Positions 29,305 through 39,335 of a stretch of DNA of 64,000 nt are shown piece after piece. Origin of the DNA: Nitzschia sp. DOCU1 (Eukaryota; Bacillariophyta; Bacillariophyceae; Bacillariales; Bacillariaceae); contig OX595988.1 in the NCBI GenBank assembly GCA_951394045.1, forward strand, positions 868,001 to 932,000, in the 5' to 3' direction. Positions within the stretch are counted from its first letter, which is position 1; each line of letters starts with the position of its first letter. The position numbers and the translations under genes are program-made. Under the pieces are notes generated by a model. The model was not told where the DNA came from. It worked only from the letters and a program-made list of their open reading frames with translations, and did not search any database.

Positions 29305-29356
29305 GTGGTGGAAACATGGGCCTTGTGGTCCGATACCCGTTCGAGCTTTCCACCAC
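29305..29356. repeat. 10-bp inverted repeat (hairpin) between convergent genes
   Basis: GTGGTGGAAA (29305-29314) and TTTCCACCAC (29347-29356) are exact reverse complements. The 32-nt loop contains a second stem, GGGCC/GGTCC around TTGT. It lies 46 nt past the stop at 29259 and 48 nt before the minus-strand gene end at 29404, so it could shape both 3' ends. Confidence 0.45.
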
Positions 29357-29403
29357 CCTGGAATAGAGTCGCCGGGAAATTGAGTTTCATGACTTACTCG
29401 ACG

Positions 29404-30918
29404 TTACTTCTTTAATTTGCTCAAGACCACAAAGTATAGAGCCACGGGCATGATGAGGCACCCTACTATTAGTTGAACGTACGCCATGATCTTGGTAATG
29501 TCGACAGCCGACTGCATTTTGAGATAGATCAGACCCGGTAAAATATAGCTCACAAGGGTTGATCCCGTCGCCCCAACCACTGCCAGGACGATGCCCAAGT
29601 CATCAACGACCATCGCGGTTATGAATGAGAGGAGAAGAAATGATATCGTTATTAGGTTGAAGATGCCGTCGTCTCTCAGCAGATCTTTGCCTTCAAACTC
29701 CTCTGACGTCGTGTCACCAACAGTTTCGAAAGAGTAACTTGCATTGAGGTCTTCGACATCGGAAAATCGACGTCGCAAGAGACTTCGGGCTCGTCCTGCT
29801 TTCCACGTGCCAATGACTTTGATTAGACTGCTGATGCAGCGGCGCGATGGATCTAGCTGCAGCGGATAGTGTAACGCAAGCATGAACGCAATACACATTC
29901 TGAGGATTGTCACGTATCCATTCTCTGGGTAGTTTAGAAGAATATCACCCCGTACATTGGAGCCAAAAGTGTGATACCCTTCAATTGCCACCAAATAGAA
30001 TACCAGCAGAGCAAAGCCAATCGACAAAAAGATGATCACGTTGATTCGCTCTTGAGTCCGATTTTGAAGTTCATTTACAATGGGGAAAATGTTTTGGTGG
30101 CATGTAAATGCAAAAATAAAGATTGGAAGCTTGGAGAGCGTGGACGACCCATTCGTAAATGCTACAATCTCGCCTCGACAGCTTCCATTCCCTTCTGGAC
30201 ATGCATCAGCCAAATCATGTGCGTATGCAACGATTCCAAAAGCCAGAAAGAAAACAAAAATCAAAGCCAGAGCCGAAGTCTTCTTGAGGTCGTCTAGTGT
30301 TCGGTAGAATGAAAAGGGTGTCACGGCTAGAACAGCTCCGACCACCCAGAACCGTCGCGAAAGGATCACCCTGAAAATTAGAGCCCCATCGTGGTCAGGA
30401 TCCCCATTCAACACCAAATGATCCAAGGCATCGACCATGCAATCGCCGACAGTAATAAGGTATCCAGTGGCCACTCCGAAACACTTCAAGGCCACTGCCA
30501 AATCTATCAGAATGGTGTATTGGGGCACGGCAGCTCGGGCGACGGAATAAAATGACGACGGCAAACCTGCCTGTTGCGCCGCTTTGGACAACAGCACGAG
30601 ACCATGGGCTGAGAAAAAGGCGCCCAGTAATATAAGAATGGTTCCCCCCACATTTCCCGTGCCGGCAAATGCACCTGGTAGCCCCAGCATACCAGCCCCA
30701 ACGATAGTGTTGGTCAAGTTTATGAACCCACTCCATATGGTCGCCTCGCCAGCAAGTCCAGAAAAATCGGTCCTATTAGATTCAACCAGAGGAGTCGCAG
30801 GGGAAGAATCGTCTCCAGTTAACATCGGACGCTCACTGCGAACAACAGGAAGGCTGATTTGCGTGCCCAACAACTTGGTGTTTTCTCCATCATTTCGTCC
30901 AAAGAAGCTTCCGTACAT
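29404..30918 (-). CDS. AAAP-family amino acid transporter (SLC38-like), copy A
   Basis: Single exon, 504 aa, ATG at 30918. The protein belongs to the amino acid/auxin permease superfamily. It starts with a polar cytosolic tail (about 60 residues). Helix 1 has the family signature SGFINLTNTIVGAGMLGLPG with the unwound Gly-rich centre. About 11 membrane segments follow, including LPIFIFAFTCHQNIFPIVNE, where the CHQN motif of helix 5-6 is typical of SLC38/vacuolar AVT transporters. The last segments are VDDLGIVLAVVGATGSTLVS and YVQLIVGCLIMPVALYFVVL. Such carriers move neutral amino acids with H+ or Na+. No organelle leader is present; plasma membrane or vacuole is likely. A paralogue lies at 32810 on the opposite strand. 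Confidence 0.88.
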   Translation of the reverse strand: MYGSFFGRNDGENTKLLGTQISLPVVRSERPMLTGDDSSPATPLVESNRTDFSGLAGEATIWSGFINLTNTIVGAGMLGLPGAFAGTGNVGGTILILLGAFFSAHGLVLLSKAAQQAGLPSSFYSVARAAVPQYTILIDLAVALKCFGVATGYLITVGDCMVDALDHLVLNGDPDHDGALIFRVILSRRFWVVGAVLAVTPFSFYRTLDDLKKTSALALIFVFFLAFGIVAYAHDLADACPEGNGSCRGEIVAFTNGSSTLSKLPIFIFAFTCHQNIFPIVNELQNRTQERINVIIFLSIGFALLVFYLVAIEGYHTFGSNVRGDILLNYPENGYVTILRMCIAFMLALHYPLQLDPSRRCISSLIKVIGTWKAGRARSLLRRRFSDVEDLNASYSFETVGDTTSEEFEGKDLLRDDGIFNLITISFLLLSFITAMVVDDLGIVLAVVGATGSTLVSYILPGLIYLKMQSAVDITKIMAYVQLIVGCLIMPVALYFVVLSKLKK

Positions 30919-31415
30919 GGTTCAGAGCGTGAAATGATTAGGAGGTATGACGTTGAAAGATGGTAGAAGGATTTGTAATCGAAAACTACGCCCAACTGTA
31001 ACTTTGATGTGGTAAAACGTTTCTGAGGTATAGAGATGGATCGGTAATGATTGTCCACTGATCCTATCGAAGCAGATTTGGAATTGTAATGTGTAATTGC
31101 AGCAGGTTCTCAACAAGAAGATGGATGGCAAGACGACATCGTCGTCCATCGGATCCACCTCGGAAAAAAACGCGGGAAATGCGGCTGGCACGCTCGAATC
31201 CTTGGTTTTGGGCCAGGATGATGATATTTGTCGACTTCTTCGAATCTTGACGTCATCTTTAGGACTCCTCATGATTCACCATCCGTGACTCACTACACTT
31301 GTAACAACGTCATTCGAAGGCAAACCCTTGCCAAAATCTCCAACCGACGCCGCCGCCGCTGTTGCCAAACCAACAAAGAGGGACACTTCTCTACCAAGGG
31401 AACAAATCCGAAACC
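30919..31415. other. Divergent intergenic spacer
   Basis: This is a shared 5' region of transporter A (minus) and the fibrillin (plus). The fibrillin frame extends upstream to 31362 without an ATG. No gene or repeat is seen. Confidence 0.45.
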
Positions 31416-32397
31416 ATGCTATCATCCCATCTCTCAGTAGTCCTTCTTTTGGTCGGTCTTTGGTACTCTCCAGTAGCGGGCTTTAGTCCTAGCTTGGCCA
31501 GCGGACTTTCAGGGAACACAGCTGCATCAGGGTCGTCCGTCGTCCTGCGAGTTTTCGACGATGATGACTCGGGCCCCTCCGATTATGATTCAGCCGATCT
31601 CTTACCCGAAAGGAAGGAAGTGATCGTAGACGAAAACCAAGAAGATGCCTTGATCCGAGATGCTCTCAAACGAGAATTGCTGTTATTGGCCAGTGTTACC
31701 AACCGAGGAGAGTATGCCTCAGGCGACGAAAAGGATATTTTCATTGATTTGGTGGCCCAACTGGAAGCTCTGAATCCAACTGCTCAGCCCGCTTCCAATT
31801 GTGAAGGAGAATGGGATTTGTGTTTGTCTAGTACACAGTTCTTTCGGTCTAGTCCCTTTTTTCAGGCCATTCGCGTTGCCATGGGTGACGCTCAAATGGC
31901 AGAAAATGGCTTTGATCTTCACGACCGTGCCACGTCCATGTCTCGAGTGGGCCGGGTCCGCCAAATGATTGGTGCTCGAGAATTGGTGAGCGAAGTGGAT
32001 TTGGAAGTTGGTGTTTTGCCTGGAATTCCCGTCAAGATCCGTGGAACGGTAGTAACGACCGCCAAGTTGGCGATTGTTTCTGATCAAAAGTGGGAATTGC
32101 AAGTTCAAAACACCAAAGTGAAGGGTTCCAATATCCCTATTTTTAATCAAATACTGGAAGATAATTTACAGATTGAACTTCCAGTGGGAGAGTTCTACAG
32201 CACAATCCAAGGATCGGTGCCTATTGTTCCCATGACGGTAGGTTATTGGCGTCGCCTGGTTTCATGTCTCAAGTAACATGCAAGCAACTCACTCTTTTTA
32301 TTTCACTCTAATCATTTGTTAGACTCTGTATGTTGATGAAAGCATGCGAATCACGAGGGACATTGACGAAAACTTTTTCGTGTTTACTCGCGCCTAG
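31416..32397 (+). CDS. Plastid lipid-associated protein (PAP/fibrillin family), 2 exons
   Basis: Exon 1 is 31416-32237 and exon 2 is 32323-32397, joined by an 85-bp GT-AG intron (ACG/GTAGGT ... TTTGTTAG/ACT), giving 298 aa. Without the splice the frame would end in [10 protein letters not shown]; with it the C-terminus is [20 protein letters not shown]..., the usual 'YLDE-x-LRI-x-R' end of PAP domains. The leader is a signal peptide ending VAG/FSPSL (ASAFAP-type), so the protein enters the plastid. The lipocalin-like PAP core includes [19 protein letters not shown] and [17 protein letters not shown]. Fibrillins bind lipids and quinones in plastoglobules or thylakoids and act in stress and pigment-lipid organisation. 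An acidic linker ([12 protein letters not shown]) follows the leader. Confidence 0.88.
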
Positions 32398-32809
32398 CTA
32401 GCTACCGGTAGTGACGCCTCGTTGCAGAGTGGTAGGCCCCTGGTAGCCTGCTCGAATACAACGAACAAAGATTTCTGCTACCACCCATCAACGCTACTAG
32501 CTAATATCGACAAGTCGGTTTGTTTGTAGAGTAACTTTTTAGCCAGAGGGGAAGAACGAGGAACGAGAAGTAGAGGCGTTGATTTCGTCCGTCGCATTTC
32601 TGAGTCACGAACTAGTCGGAAAACGTTTCTACGTAAAACTGCCACGTGGATTTAGTACTACGACAATCCAATCAACGCATGACGACAGAACTTTTCGGGG
32701 CACCTCTTTCTTCATCAGGGCATTTCTTTCATTCTCGGCCTTCTTCTGAGAAGACCTAATCACAGCGTCCTTGTCGATACTATACACCAGACAATACTTT
32801 GAACACACC
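32398..32809. other. Intergenic with TACCGGTA site
   Basis: A TACCGGTA palindrome sits at 32403-32410 in the context TAGCTAGCTACCGGTAG, eight bases after the fibrillin stop. No gene or RNA is seen. The rest is probably the promoter of transporter B. Confidence 0.45.
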
Positions 32810-34405
32810 ATGGGCACAGAAGAAGCACCAGCTACGGCTGTGGCAGCATCCGAGAGCGTCATTGAAGAACCGACGTTGTCATCGTCATCTCCTTCTTCCG
32901 AAGACAATGACACTCCGGCAGTCACGACCGACGAGACATCTGCACCACCCCACGAGGCCGAAGATATTTTCCTAGTACCCCACACAGACGACTCTATCCC
33001 TGTCCGTGTCGGTACCATTTCCAGTGCTCGCTTTAATATTCTGAGTACCATGGTCGGTGGAGGTTGTTTGTCTTTGCCACTGGCATTTCAACAATCAGGG
33101 AACGCCCTGCTGGGTCCGCTGGTCTTGATTGTCACGGGATTGATTACCGACTTTTGCTTTCGATTGCTCGTGACAAGTGCCGTGCAATTGCGTGCACCGC
33201 ACCCCACCAGCCCTGGCAAGGACAGTTTTGAAAGCATTACCAGTGCCGCCTTTGGTCCTAAAGCCTACGTCATGAGTATGGGCTTGGTGACGGCCATGTG
33301 CTTTTTTGGTGCCGTCGGATATGCCGTCTTGTTACGAGATATGATGGAGCCACTCAATGATTGGTGGCCTTTGGCTGGAATTCTAGCCAAGGGGTGGTTG
33401 CACAAGAATTTTACATTGTTTGCCGTCGTGTTGATTGTGACGCCAGCTTGTACATTGACAAACTTTACGGCACTGCAGAATTGTGGGGCGGCAAGTATGA
33501 CATCCATTTTGATTCTTGGTACTTGCATTGTCATTCGGAGCGTTCAGTGTAATATTCACGCACCGCATCCTTGGTATACCTATGTGACATTCTGGCCGGA
33601 ATCACCCCGCGAACTTTTGGATGCGATTCCTTTGTACATTTCTTGTTTTGTCTGTCACTACAATATTTTGCCAGTGCACAATGAATTGAAAAATCCTACT
33701 CCAGCACGCGTCTCGTGGTGGCTGCGATCCACTACCTGGTATGCGGTGGGGTTGTATACCGTCATGGGCTTTGCTGGATCGGCCTATGGCGTATGTACGC
33801 CTTCGGGACGAGTGCACGGAAATGTGTTGTTGGACTTTGACGAAAACGATCCCTTGCTCATGCTGGGCCGCATGTGTCTGGCGCTGACAATTACACTAGC
33901 ATTTCCCATGCTAGTCATTCCAGCAAGGGATATTCTATTGAGATCCGTGATTTTACCCTATTTGAACAATGAACGAGATCATTCTCCCGAGCCGGCTGTG
34001 GCAGTGGAAGACGATGCAGCGGCGCAATTGCAAGAACCCCTCTTGGCGGACGAAGAACGACCCACCGTTGACAACGGTGATGACGTCGACGCGTCGGATG
34101 CCACAACCAATGCATCGTTTTTCCTTCGACTGACGACATCCATTGGTATCTTTTGGACAGCTGGTCTCGTAGCGAGTTGCGTAGCCAGCATTGATATTGT
34201 GTGGGACTTGCTGGGGAGCTCATTGAGTATCTTACTAAGCTATCTCATTCCGTGTGGGTGCTATCTGGTGATTATGAAGGATGTGACGGATTCACGAACC
34301 AAGTGGTCCAAGGCCCTTTGTTGGATCTTGCTCGTTTTCTTTGTACCACTCATGTTCATTTCGACGGGCAATGCGGTAGCCAATACCTTCTTCAGCAGCA
34401 GCTAG
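32810..34405 (+). CDS. AAAP-family amino acid transporter (SLC38-like), copy B
   Basis: 531 aa from the ATG at 32810 (context CACCATGGG). A 65-residue acidic, Ser-rich cytosolic tail precedes helix 1, SARFNILSTMVGGGCLSLPL, the AAAP signature. About 11 membrane segments follow. ISCFVCHYNILPVHNELKNP aligns with FAFTCHQNIFPIVNELQNRT of copy A, and LLDFDENDPLLMLGRMCLAL with LLNYPENGYVTILRMCIAFM. An extra hydrophilic loop of about 60 residues (VAVEDDAAAQLQEPLLADEE) separates the last helices. An EPLLADE dileucine-type motif in that loop could direct vacuolar sorting, which is inference. The gene is probably a diverged paralogue of copy A, not a recent duplicate. Confidence 0.87.
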   Translation: MGTEEAPATAVAASESVIEEPTLSSSSPSSEDNDTPAVTTDETSAPPHEAEDIFLVPHTDDSIPVRVGTISSARFNILSTMVGGGCLSLPLAFQQSGNALLGPLVLIVTGLITDFCFRLLVTSAVQLRAPHPTSPGKDSFESITSAAFGPKAYVMSMGLVTAMCFFGAVGYAVLLRDMMEPLNDWWPLAGILAKGWLHKNFTLFAVVLIVTPACTLTNFTALQNCGAASMTSILILGTCIVIRSVQCNIHAPHPWYTYVTFWPESPRELLDAIPLYISCFVCHYNILPVHNELKNPTPARVSWWLRSTTWYAVGLYTVMGFAGSAYGVCTPSGRVHGNVLLDFDENDPLLMLGRMCLALTITLAFPMLVIPARDILLRSVILPYLNNERDHSPEPAVAVEDDAAAQLQEPLLADEERPTVDNGDDVDASDATTNASFFLRLTTSIGIFWTAGLVASCVASIDIVWDLLGSSLSILLSYLIPCGCYLVIMKDVTDSRTKWSKALCWILLVFFVPLMFISTGNAVANTFFSSS

Positions 34406-34795
34406 TAATGACGCATTCTTGATTAGAGAATACTAATTCTTTGGGGACGGCACGCACGTAACGTTGCCCGTGTTAATATTGCATTCAATATCATAACTCT
34501 AGATTACTTAAATCCTACAGTATCCAATGTGCAAGTTGTCAATGAAACTGTTGACCAGAACGTATTATCTCCACCCGTAGTCCGTTCAGATGGTGATGAG
34601 TCTTCCACCATGGATTTTATATGTACACACATAACATGAATCGACACGCAAAAACAGCGACACAGAAGTGCGTGAGAATACGAATATCACAAACAATCTA
34701 TACAATGCGCATTCCTTGCTTGCCCCCAATGAATGTGGCAGCAGGATAGGTATGTAGGGCGATGTAATGATGAATCGGCTTCTTCTTGTTCTCTT
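34406..34795. other. Convergent intergenic spacer
   Basis: This lies between the 3' ends of transporter B (plus) and the CREST protein (minus). AT-rich stretches here may hold polyadenylation signals. No gene is seen. Confidence 0.45.
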
Positions 34796-35803
34796 TTATG
34801 AAGACACACTGCCAGACTCGGAGGATGAATCCGAAATGGCCTCGGCGTTAGGGGCGTTTTCGAAAATGAACTTGACGCGGCTCTTTCCTTCTTGTTCTTC
34901 CGTCAAATCCTCGGCCACATAGTAAAAGAATTGGCCAGCAATAGCCATGGCACTTTGTAAGTGCCATAACGAATGGCCTTGCCATAGACTGTCGGGGTAG
35001 CAAAACGGTGCTCCAGACTCGGATGCTTTCCACACCAAAACTGCCGCCACGAAGAATGACACAGTGGACAAGAGGATCCTTCGCGCCAGTTTGTTGTGCC
35101 TGGCTGTTTCTTCGTCCGTGTGGAAAATTTCAATGGCCCAGGAGAGGACGATCATCGTAGTAAAGAGTCTTCTTGTCTGCTCGGGGGTCCCAACAGCCAC
35201 CGTCCAATAGATTAAGACTGCACTCAAGGCCAGATAACTTTTGATGGATCGCTCTCTGTCCAAAGTTTTGTTCTTGACTAGGGGATACAGGAGACTAAAC
35301 CCGGCAATGAGATACATGGCAATCATATCCACTTGACGGCCCCACGTTGTAAAGGAGGCATGCAGGCATGTACTTCCAACTCCCAGCAGACAGGCGGCCA
35401 GTCCGTACATCGTCGAGTATATTTTGTCTTGAGTAACAGGATTTGAATTGTTTTCCCACAAGTCCTGGGAGGGGAAGCTGCGAGAATCTGACGAGTAAGC
35501 TATGAGCAGTCCCGCTACAACAAACCACAAGTTGGATATTGTGTTCATGGGCTGAGCAAACCAAACGTCGCCAGGCTTTTCGCCTCGAAGTCTCTCGCAA
35601 TAACAGTCTGCCGTGACGAGGTAGTCTTCGTAGCAGTTGGATGTGACAGGACCCGGCCATCCTGCTGCAGCGAGTAGAAAGACGAGAAAGAACGCAAAAA
35701 GCGTAACACCCAGGCAAATCGACAGTGCAGGCCATTTTAAGATTCTCGTCTTGAGGCTGTCAGTCATGGAGATTTTTGGGATATGGTCAGTTGCTGTCGA
35801 CAT
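34796..35803 (-). CDS. CREST-superfamily (alkaline-ceramidase-like) membrane hydrolase
   Basis: Single exon, 335 aa, ATG at 35803. About seven membrane segments follow a polar N-terminus. CREST signature residues are present. QPMNTISNLWFVVAGLLIAY is helix 2 with its conserved Asn and Ser. STCLHASFTTWGRQVDMIAM supplies the first His and the Asp. SLWQGHSLWHLQSAMAIAG supplies the two C-terminal His that complete the Zn site. A Cys-rich luminal loop (NCYEDYLVTADCYCERLR) follows helix 1. Alkaline ceramidases and related CREST enzymes hydrolyse amide bonds in lipids in the ER or Golgi. Ceramide is the likely but unproven substrate. The acidic Ser-rich tail is cytosolic. Confidence 0.83.
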   Translation of the reverse strand: MSTATDHIPKISMTDSLKTRILKWPALSICLGVTLFAFFLVFLLAAAGWPGPVTSNCYEDYLVTADCYCERLRGEKPGDVWFAQPMNTISNLWFVVAGLLIAYSSDSRSFPSQDLWENNSNPVTQDKIYSTMYGLAACLLGVGSTCLHASFTTWGRQVDMIAMYLIAGFSLLYPLVKNKTLDRERSIKSYLALSAVLIYWTVAVGTPEQTRRLFTTMIVLSWAIEIFHTDEETARHNKLARRILLSTVSFFVAAVLVWKASESGAPFCYPDSLWQGHSLWHLQSAMAIAGQFFYYVAEDLTEEQEGKSRVKFIFENAPNAEAISDSSSESGSVSS

Positions 35804-37004
35804 TGTTTTTGTATGTGCTGCTTACTTTTTCTTCTTGAAAGTATGAGATGGGAATAATAGCAAGCTGAGGAGAAAATTGTAGCAGGGGATGGAGCGAGAA
35901 GCCTCAAGTATTCTTGCGATGCATTCGCAGAATGATGAGAGTCAAGTCGCTTCCGTCGTGATGGTGGCCGCACGACCGATGATGGTGATAGGCGCTTCTT
36001 TTTCCTCTGAAAGCTGCATGGCGGATCTTCGATCGAAGTCAGAGCGCTGAAACTGTTCTCATCAAATGGTTCCCAAGTATTCGGCGCATGTTTCAAGTAC
36101 GTCGTTACTTGCCGCCGACAAGGATGGCGAAGGCCAATTCTACGTAGTCTCTACTCGAATTCAGTACTACCGGTAGGAACGTCTGCTTTGAAAAAGGCGA
36201 AGCCCGAAAACACGACACATAAAGAAGTCCGAGACAGAGCTCGCTATCAATAAGCTGGTAGATCTACCGGTAATTCTCCGTCTCGTATACCTCGTACTGT
36301 TCGACGTAAGATGCTAATTCCCAGTCAAACAACACGGCGTTTCGACAACTCGGCCGTGTGAAATTCGTCGAGAGAACAGTTCTCGGGGTATTTAAGCAAA
36401 CCTGGGAAAGTTTGTCAAATGTGCCCTTTTATTTAAAGCAATTCACTACTTCGGATGACGTGGACAGGGGTGGTCATCCATTTCGCAACCCCAACCTCAA
36501 CCCAACACGATATTTTGCCACCGACAGTGTACTGTAGGTGACTCCCATTTATCCGCTTTCATCGCTTCAGGCCGTCCACGTATTATGCATTCTCTAGCAC
36601 TATTGTTTAGTTACCAGTTACCAAGAAAGATTATGATGAGAGGCAGCATTCGATCCGCTTTCATTACTTTAGGTTCCAAGTACCAGGCATGCATGTTAGA
36701 GAAAGAAAGAGTATGTGATATTAGGCAGCATTCATGCCGAATGGGCTGGCAGATCCACGGAGAGTGATTAGTGATCAACTGGGTCGAGCACTGCAACGGG
36801 GGATGGTCTGCTTGTTGGCTACAAAATCAAGTCGTCGTTCATCATCTTTACTAGCCACCTAGATCAGCGTTTTTCTACTGTGGACACGCCTCTTCGAATG
36901 GCAAGTTGCAACAACATGAGGACCATGTGTGTGGGGGGCGACGTAGATGGACTATAAAAACGTGCTGCTAGCATCTTGAATAGTGAAATGGTGAATCCGG
37001 TTTC
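35804..37004. other. 1.2-kb intergenic region with two TACCGGTA sites
   Basis: No supported gene. TACCGGTA occurs at 36168-36175 (as CTACCGGTAG) and 36265-36272. Short ORFs (110 codons at 35764-36096 minus; 60 codons at 36585) have no recognisable domain. Part of the stretch is the CREST promoter and the rest the 3' side of PWP1. Confidence 0.45.
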
Positions 37005-38968
37005 TTATCGCTTTACTTTGTGTGCCTTTTTCTTCTTCGTGCTGCCACCTTTCTTCTTGTTGTTGCTCGGAAGCTCGGGGATCTTATTTGCCATCATGGC
37101 ATCAAAAGCTTCCTTCTGATTGGTGTCATTGGCGTCTGGCTCGTCCGTTACTGGCTCGTTTCCGATTCGGCTAGCAAAGCGCTTCTGAATAGCCGTTTCT
37201 CGAGCCATGTCCCAGAGAGCCAACTCCTTTCCACTTCCAGCGCAACCCATTAACCATGGCGTCGACGGGTAGAAGTTAACCGTGTAAAGCTTGCCAACCG
37301 CCATATCCTTGTTGCCACATGCCTTCGGGGGGCCTGTTGCTGGGTTCTCAGAGTCATTGTACGTATCCCATATCGTAACAGTCTTGTCAACCGAACACGT
37401 TGCCATCATGCCTGGTACGCTCCTGTAAAATATTCACAGCACACATAAACGTTCAGAAATCTGCCACGCCGACGAATCAGGGAACAAATTCATTCCATTG
37501 AACTTACGGGTTATAAGAAAGGTCGCTGACACCGCCGTACTCGTTGACAACGATAGACCATAGCGGTGTCTTGTCTGAAAACTTTCGCACATCCCAGCAA
37601 GTGAGCGTGCCATCCTCGGTAGCGGCCGTCAAATATTCGGGAGTAAAAGGATCCCAAGCAAGTGCCTCACAGTCTGCTGGAATCTTAACCTTTTTGATAC
37701 TATCCTGAGATCTTGCGTCGAGCAAAGCCACCGTTCTATCATAGGATCCCGTTGCGAGGAGAGTGCCCTCTTTTGGATGCCACAAGACAGATTGAACCTT
37801 GTTTTTGTGGTGGGAAAAGGTGGACGCATTGCACTGATCTGTATTTGCTTGTGTCACGTCCCACAACTTCACAGTGCAATCTGCCGAGCCACTGGCGATA
37901 ACCTGCCGATGAATCTTGTTCCATGAAAGAGCCATGACCGCATCCGTGTGACTACCAGCTCGTAAGGATGGACCACGATTAAATTTGAGTTTCTTTTTGT
38001 TCTTTTTCGATGAATTCATCATGTTATGTCGCATAATTTCATCTGCCATGGAAGTATCCTCGCCTCCAAGCACACACACTGGCTCCAACGCATTCAAGAC
38101 ATCGAGATTCCAAATCTCAATCCCAGGCTCAAAGGATCCGACGGCGCAATAATTCCCGGCCGTACCCTGTGGTGAAATGTCTCCGTGTGCAAGAGCCAAC
38201 GGGAAGGCAGGCAATGGAATATCGTGGTGAATAAATAGATTCCCTGTCTTTTGCTCGTATACGTGAACTTCCAAAGACGCAAAATCCTGGGGATTTCAAG
38301 TCGCTGTTATTGAGAAAGGGTACAACAAAATCAAATCGCAAACATGTTTCCAGTAAACTCACATCCTCAGCCTTCGCAACGACAACAATAGCATCATCAG
38401 CCTGAATTTGAACATCTTCCGCTTCGCTATCGTCATCCTCTTCTTCGCCTTCACCATGCATTTCCATGTAGGAGGGAGCACTGGTTCCAACCTGTGACAA
38501 ACCCAAATTTGTAAATCCCTCGACATCCAAGGGAGTGTACTCTCGAGTGTCTGGAACATCATCAAGATCATCGTCGTCGTCACTGTCACCAGAATCCATT
38601 TCGACCTCTTCCTTGTTTTCGTTTTCGTCGGCGTCGTCGTCATCGCCACCCGTATAGTCCTCGTCGTTACCTCCTTCCAACAAAAGATTTCCAATTGTGG
38701 TCCCTTGAACAGCATCGTTCTCATCCTCGTCGCTGGAATATTCGTCCATTCGTAGATCAGCTGGCAAAGTATTTTCGATCTTGGGAAGTTTTGTGCTCGA
38801 TTTCTTCTCGCTTTGCGCCGGCACTTCGTCGTCGCTCTCGGCGGCCGTTTCGTCGAAATTTTGTTCTTCCATCATCTTGATGAGTTCCACTTCAGCCTGG
38901 CTGAATTCATACTTCTTGGGATTTGGGTCCGCAACCCCAGCGGGTACCCATTCAATTGCAGGGATCAT
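37005..38968 (-). CDS. PWP1: Periodic tryptophan protein 1 (PWP1) WD40 protein, 3 exons
   Basis: Exons are 38968-38363, 38286-37508 and 37422-37005, all GT-AG and in phase, giving 600 aa. The N-terminus MIPAIEWVPAGVADPNPKKY is the hallmark of PWP1. Residues 30-190 are strongly acidic (TGGDDDDADENENKEEVEMD). DDAIVVVAKAED/DFASLEVHVYE crosses intron 1. WD40 repeats follow, for example DAVMALSWNKIHRQVIASGS, NKVQSVLWHPKEGTLLATGS and CEALAWDPFTPEYLTAATED. The C-terminus is Lys-rich (KKKGGSTKKKKAHKVKR), a nucleolar-type signal. PWP1 is a nucleolar ribosome-biogenesis and chromatin-associated factor needed for large-subunit rRNA processing and rDNA transcription. Length and order match the family. 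Confidence 0.93.
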
Positions 38969-39335
38969 GATGTTGCGATAAAGCCGACTTGACAGTTTCA
39001 CCAAAACGATTGAATGACAATGAATACTAACAAGAAATGGACGGGAGTGATAGTGGCATGAAAATCCGCGCAGAAGAATTTTTTGGTGGCTATGGACCGA
39101 TCTTCGGGCGATGTACAGACAGACGGACGCTCAAAGGGTCGAAGAAGTCGAAGTTTGCTATCTGCATCATTCCGACGTGTAATGGAAGCACTACACCTCG
39201 CTTCTCTAATCTTGATGCTAACCAGTAGTATTTCCCAGCCACCACGCAGAAACGACGTTGGATGCCAACTAGCAGCCCGCGTTGCAATCCTAACAATATC
39301 TTAATCGTCTTCTAAATTATATTTGGATAGCAAAA
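38969..39335. other. Intergenic, no gene seen
   Basis: This is the PWP1 5' region and the 3' side of the M3 peptidase. Only short ORFs without domains are present. Confidence 0.45.

Noticed and set aside
29268..29357. tRNA gene
   Set aside because: GTTCGAG and a GGTGGAAA/TTTCCACC stem are suggestive, but D-arm, anticodon arm and T-stem cannot be formed with normal spacing.
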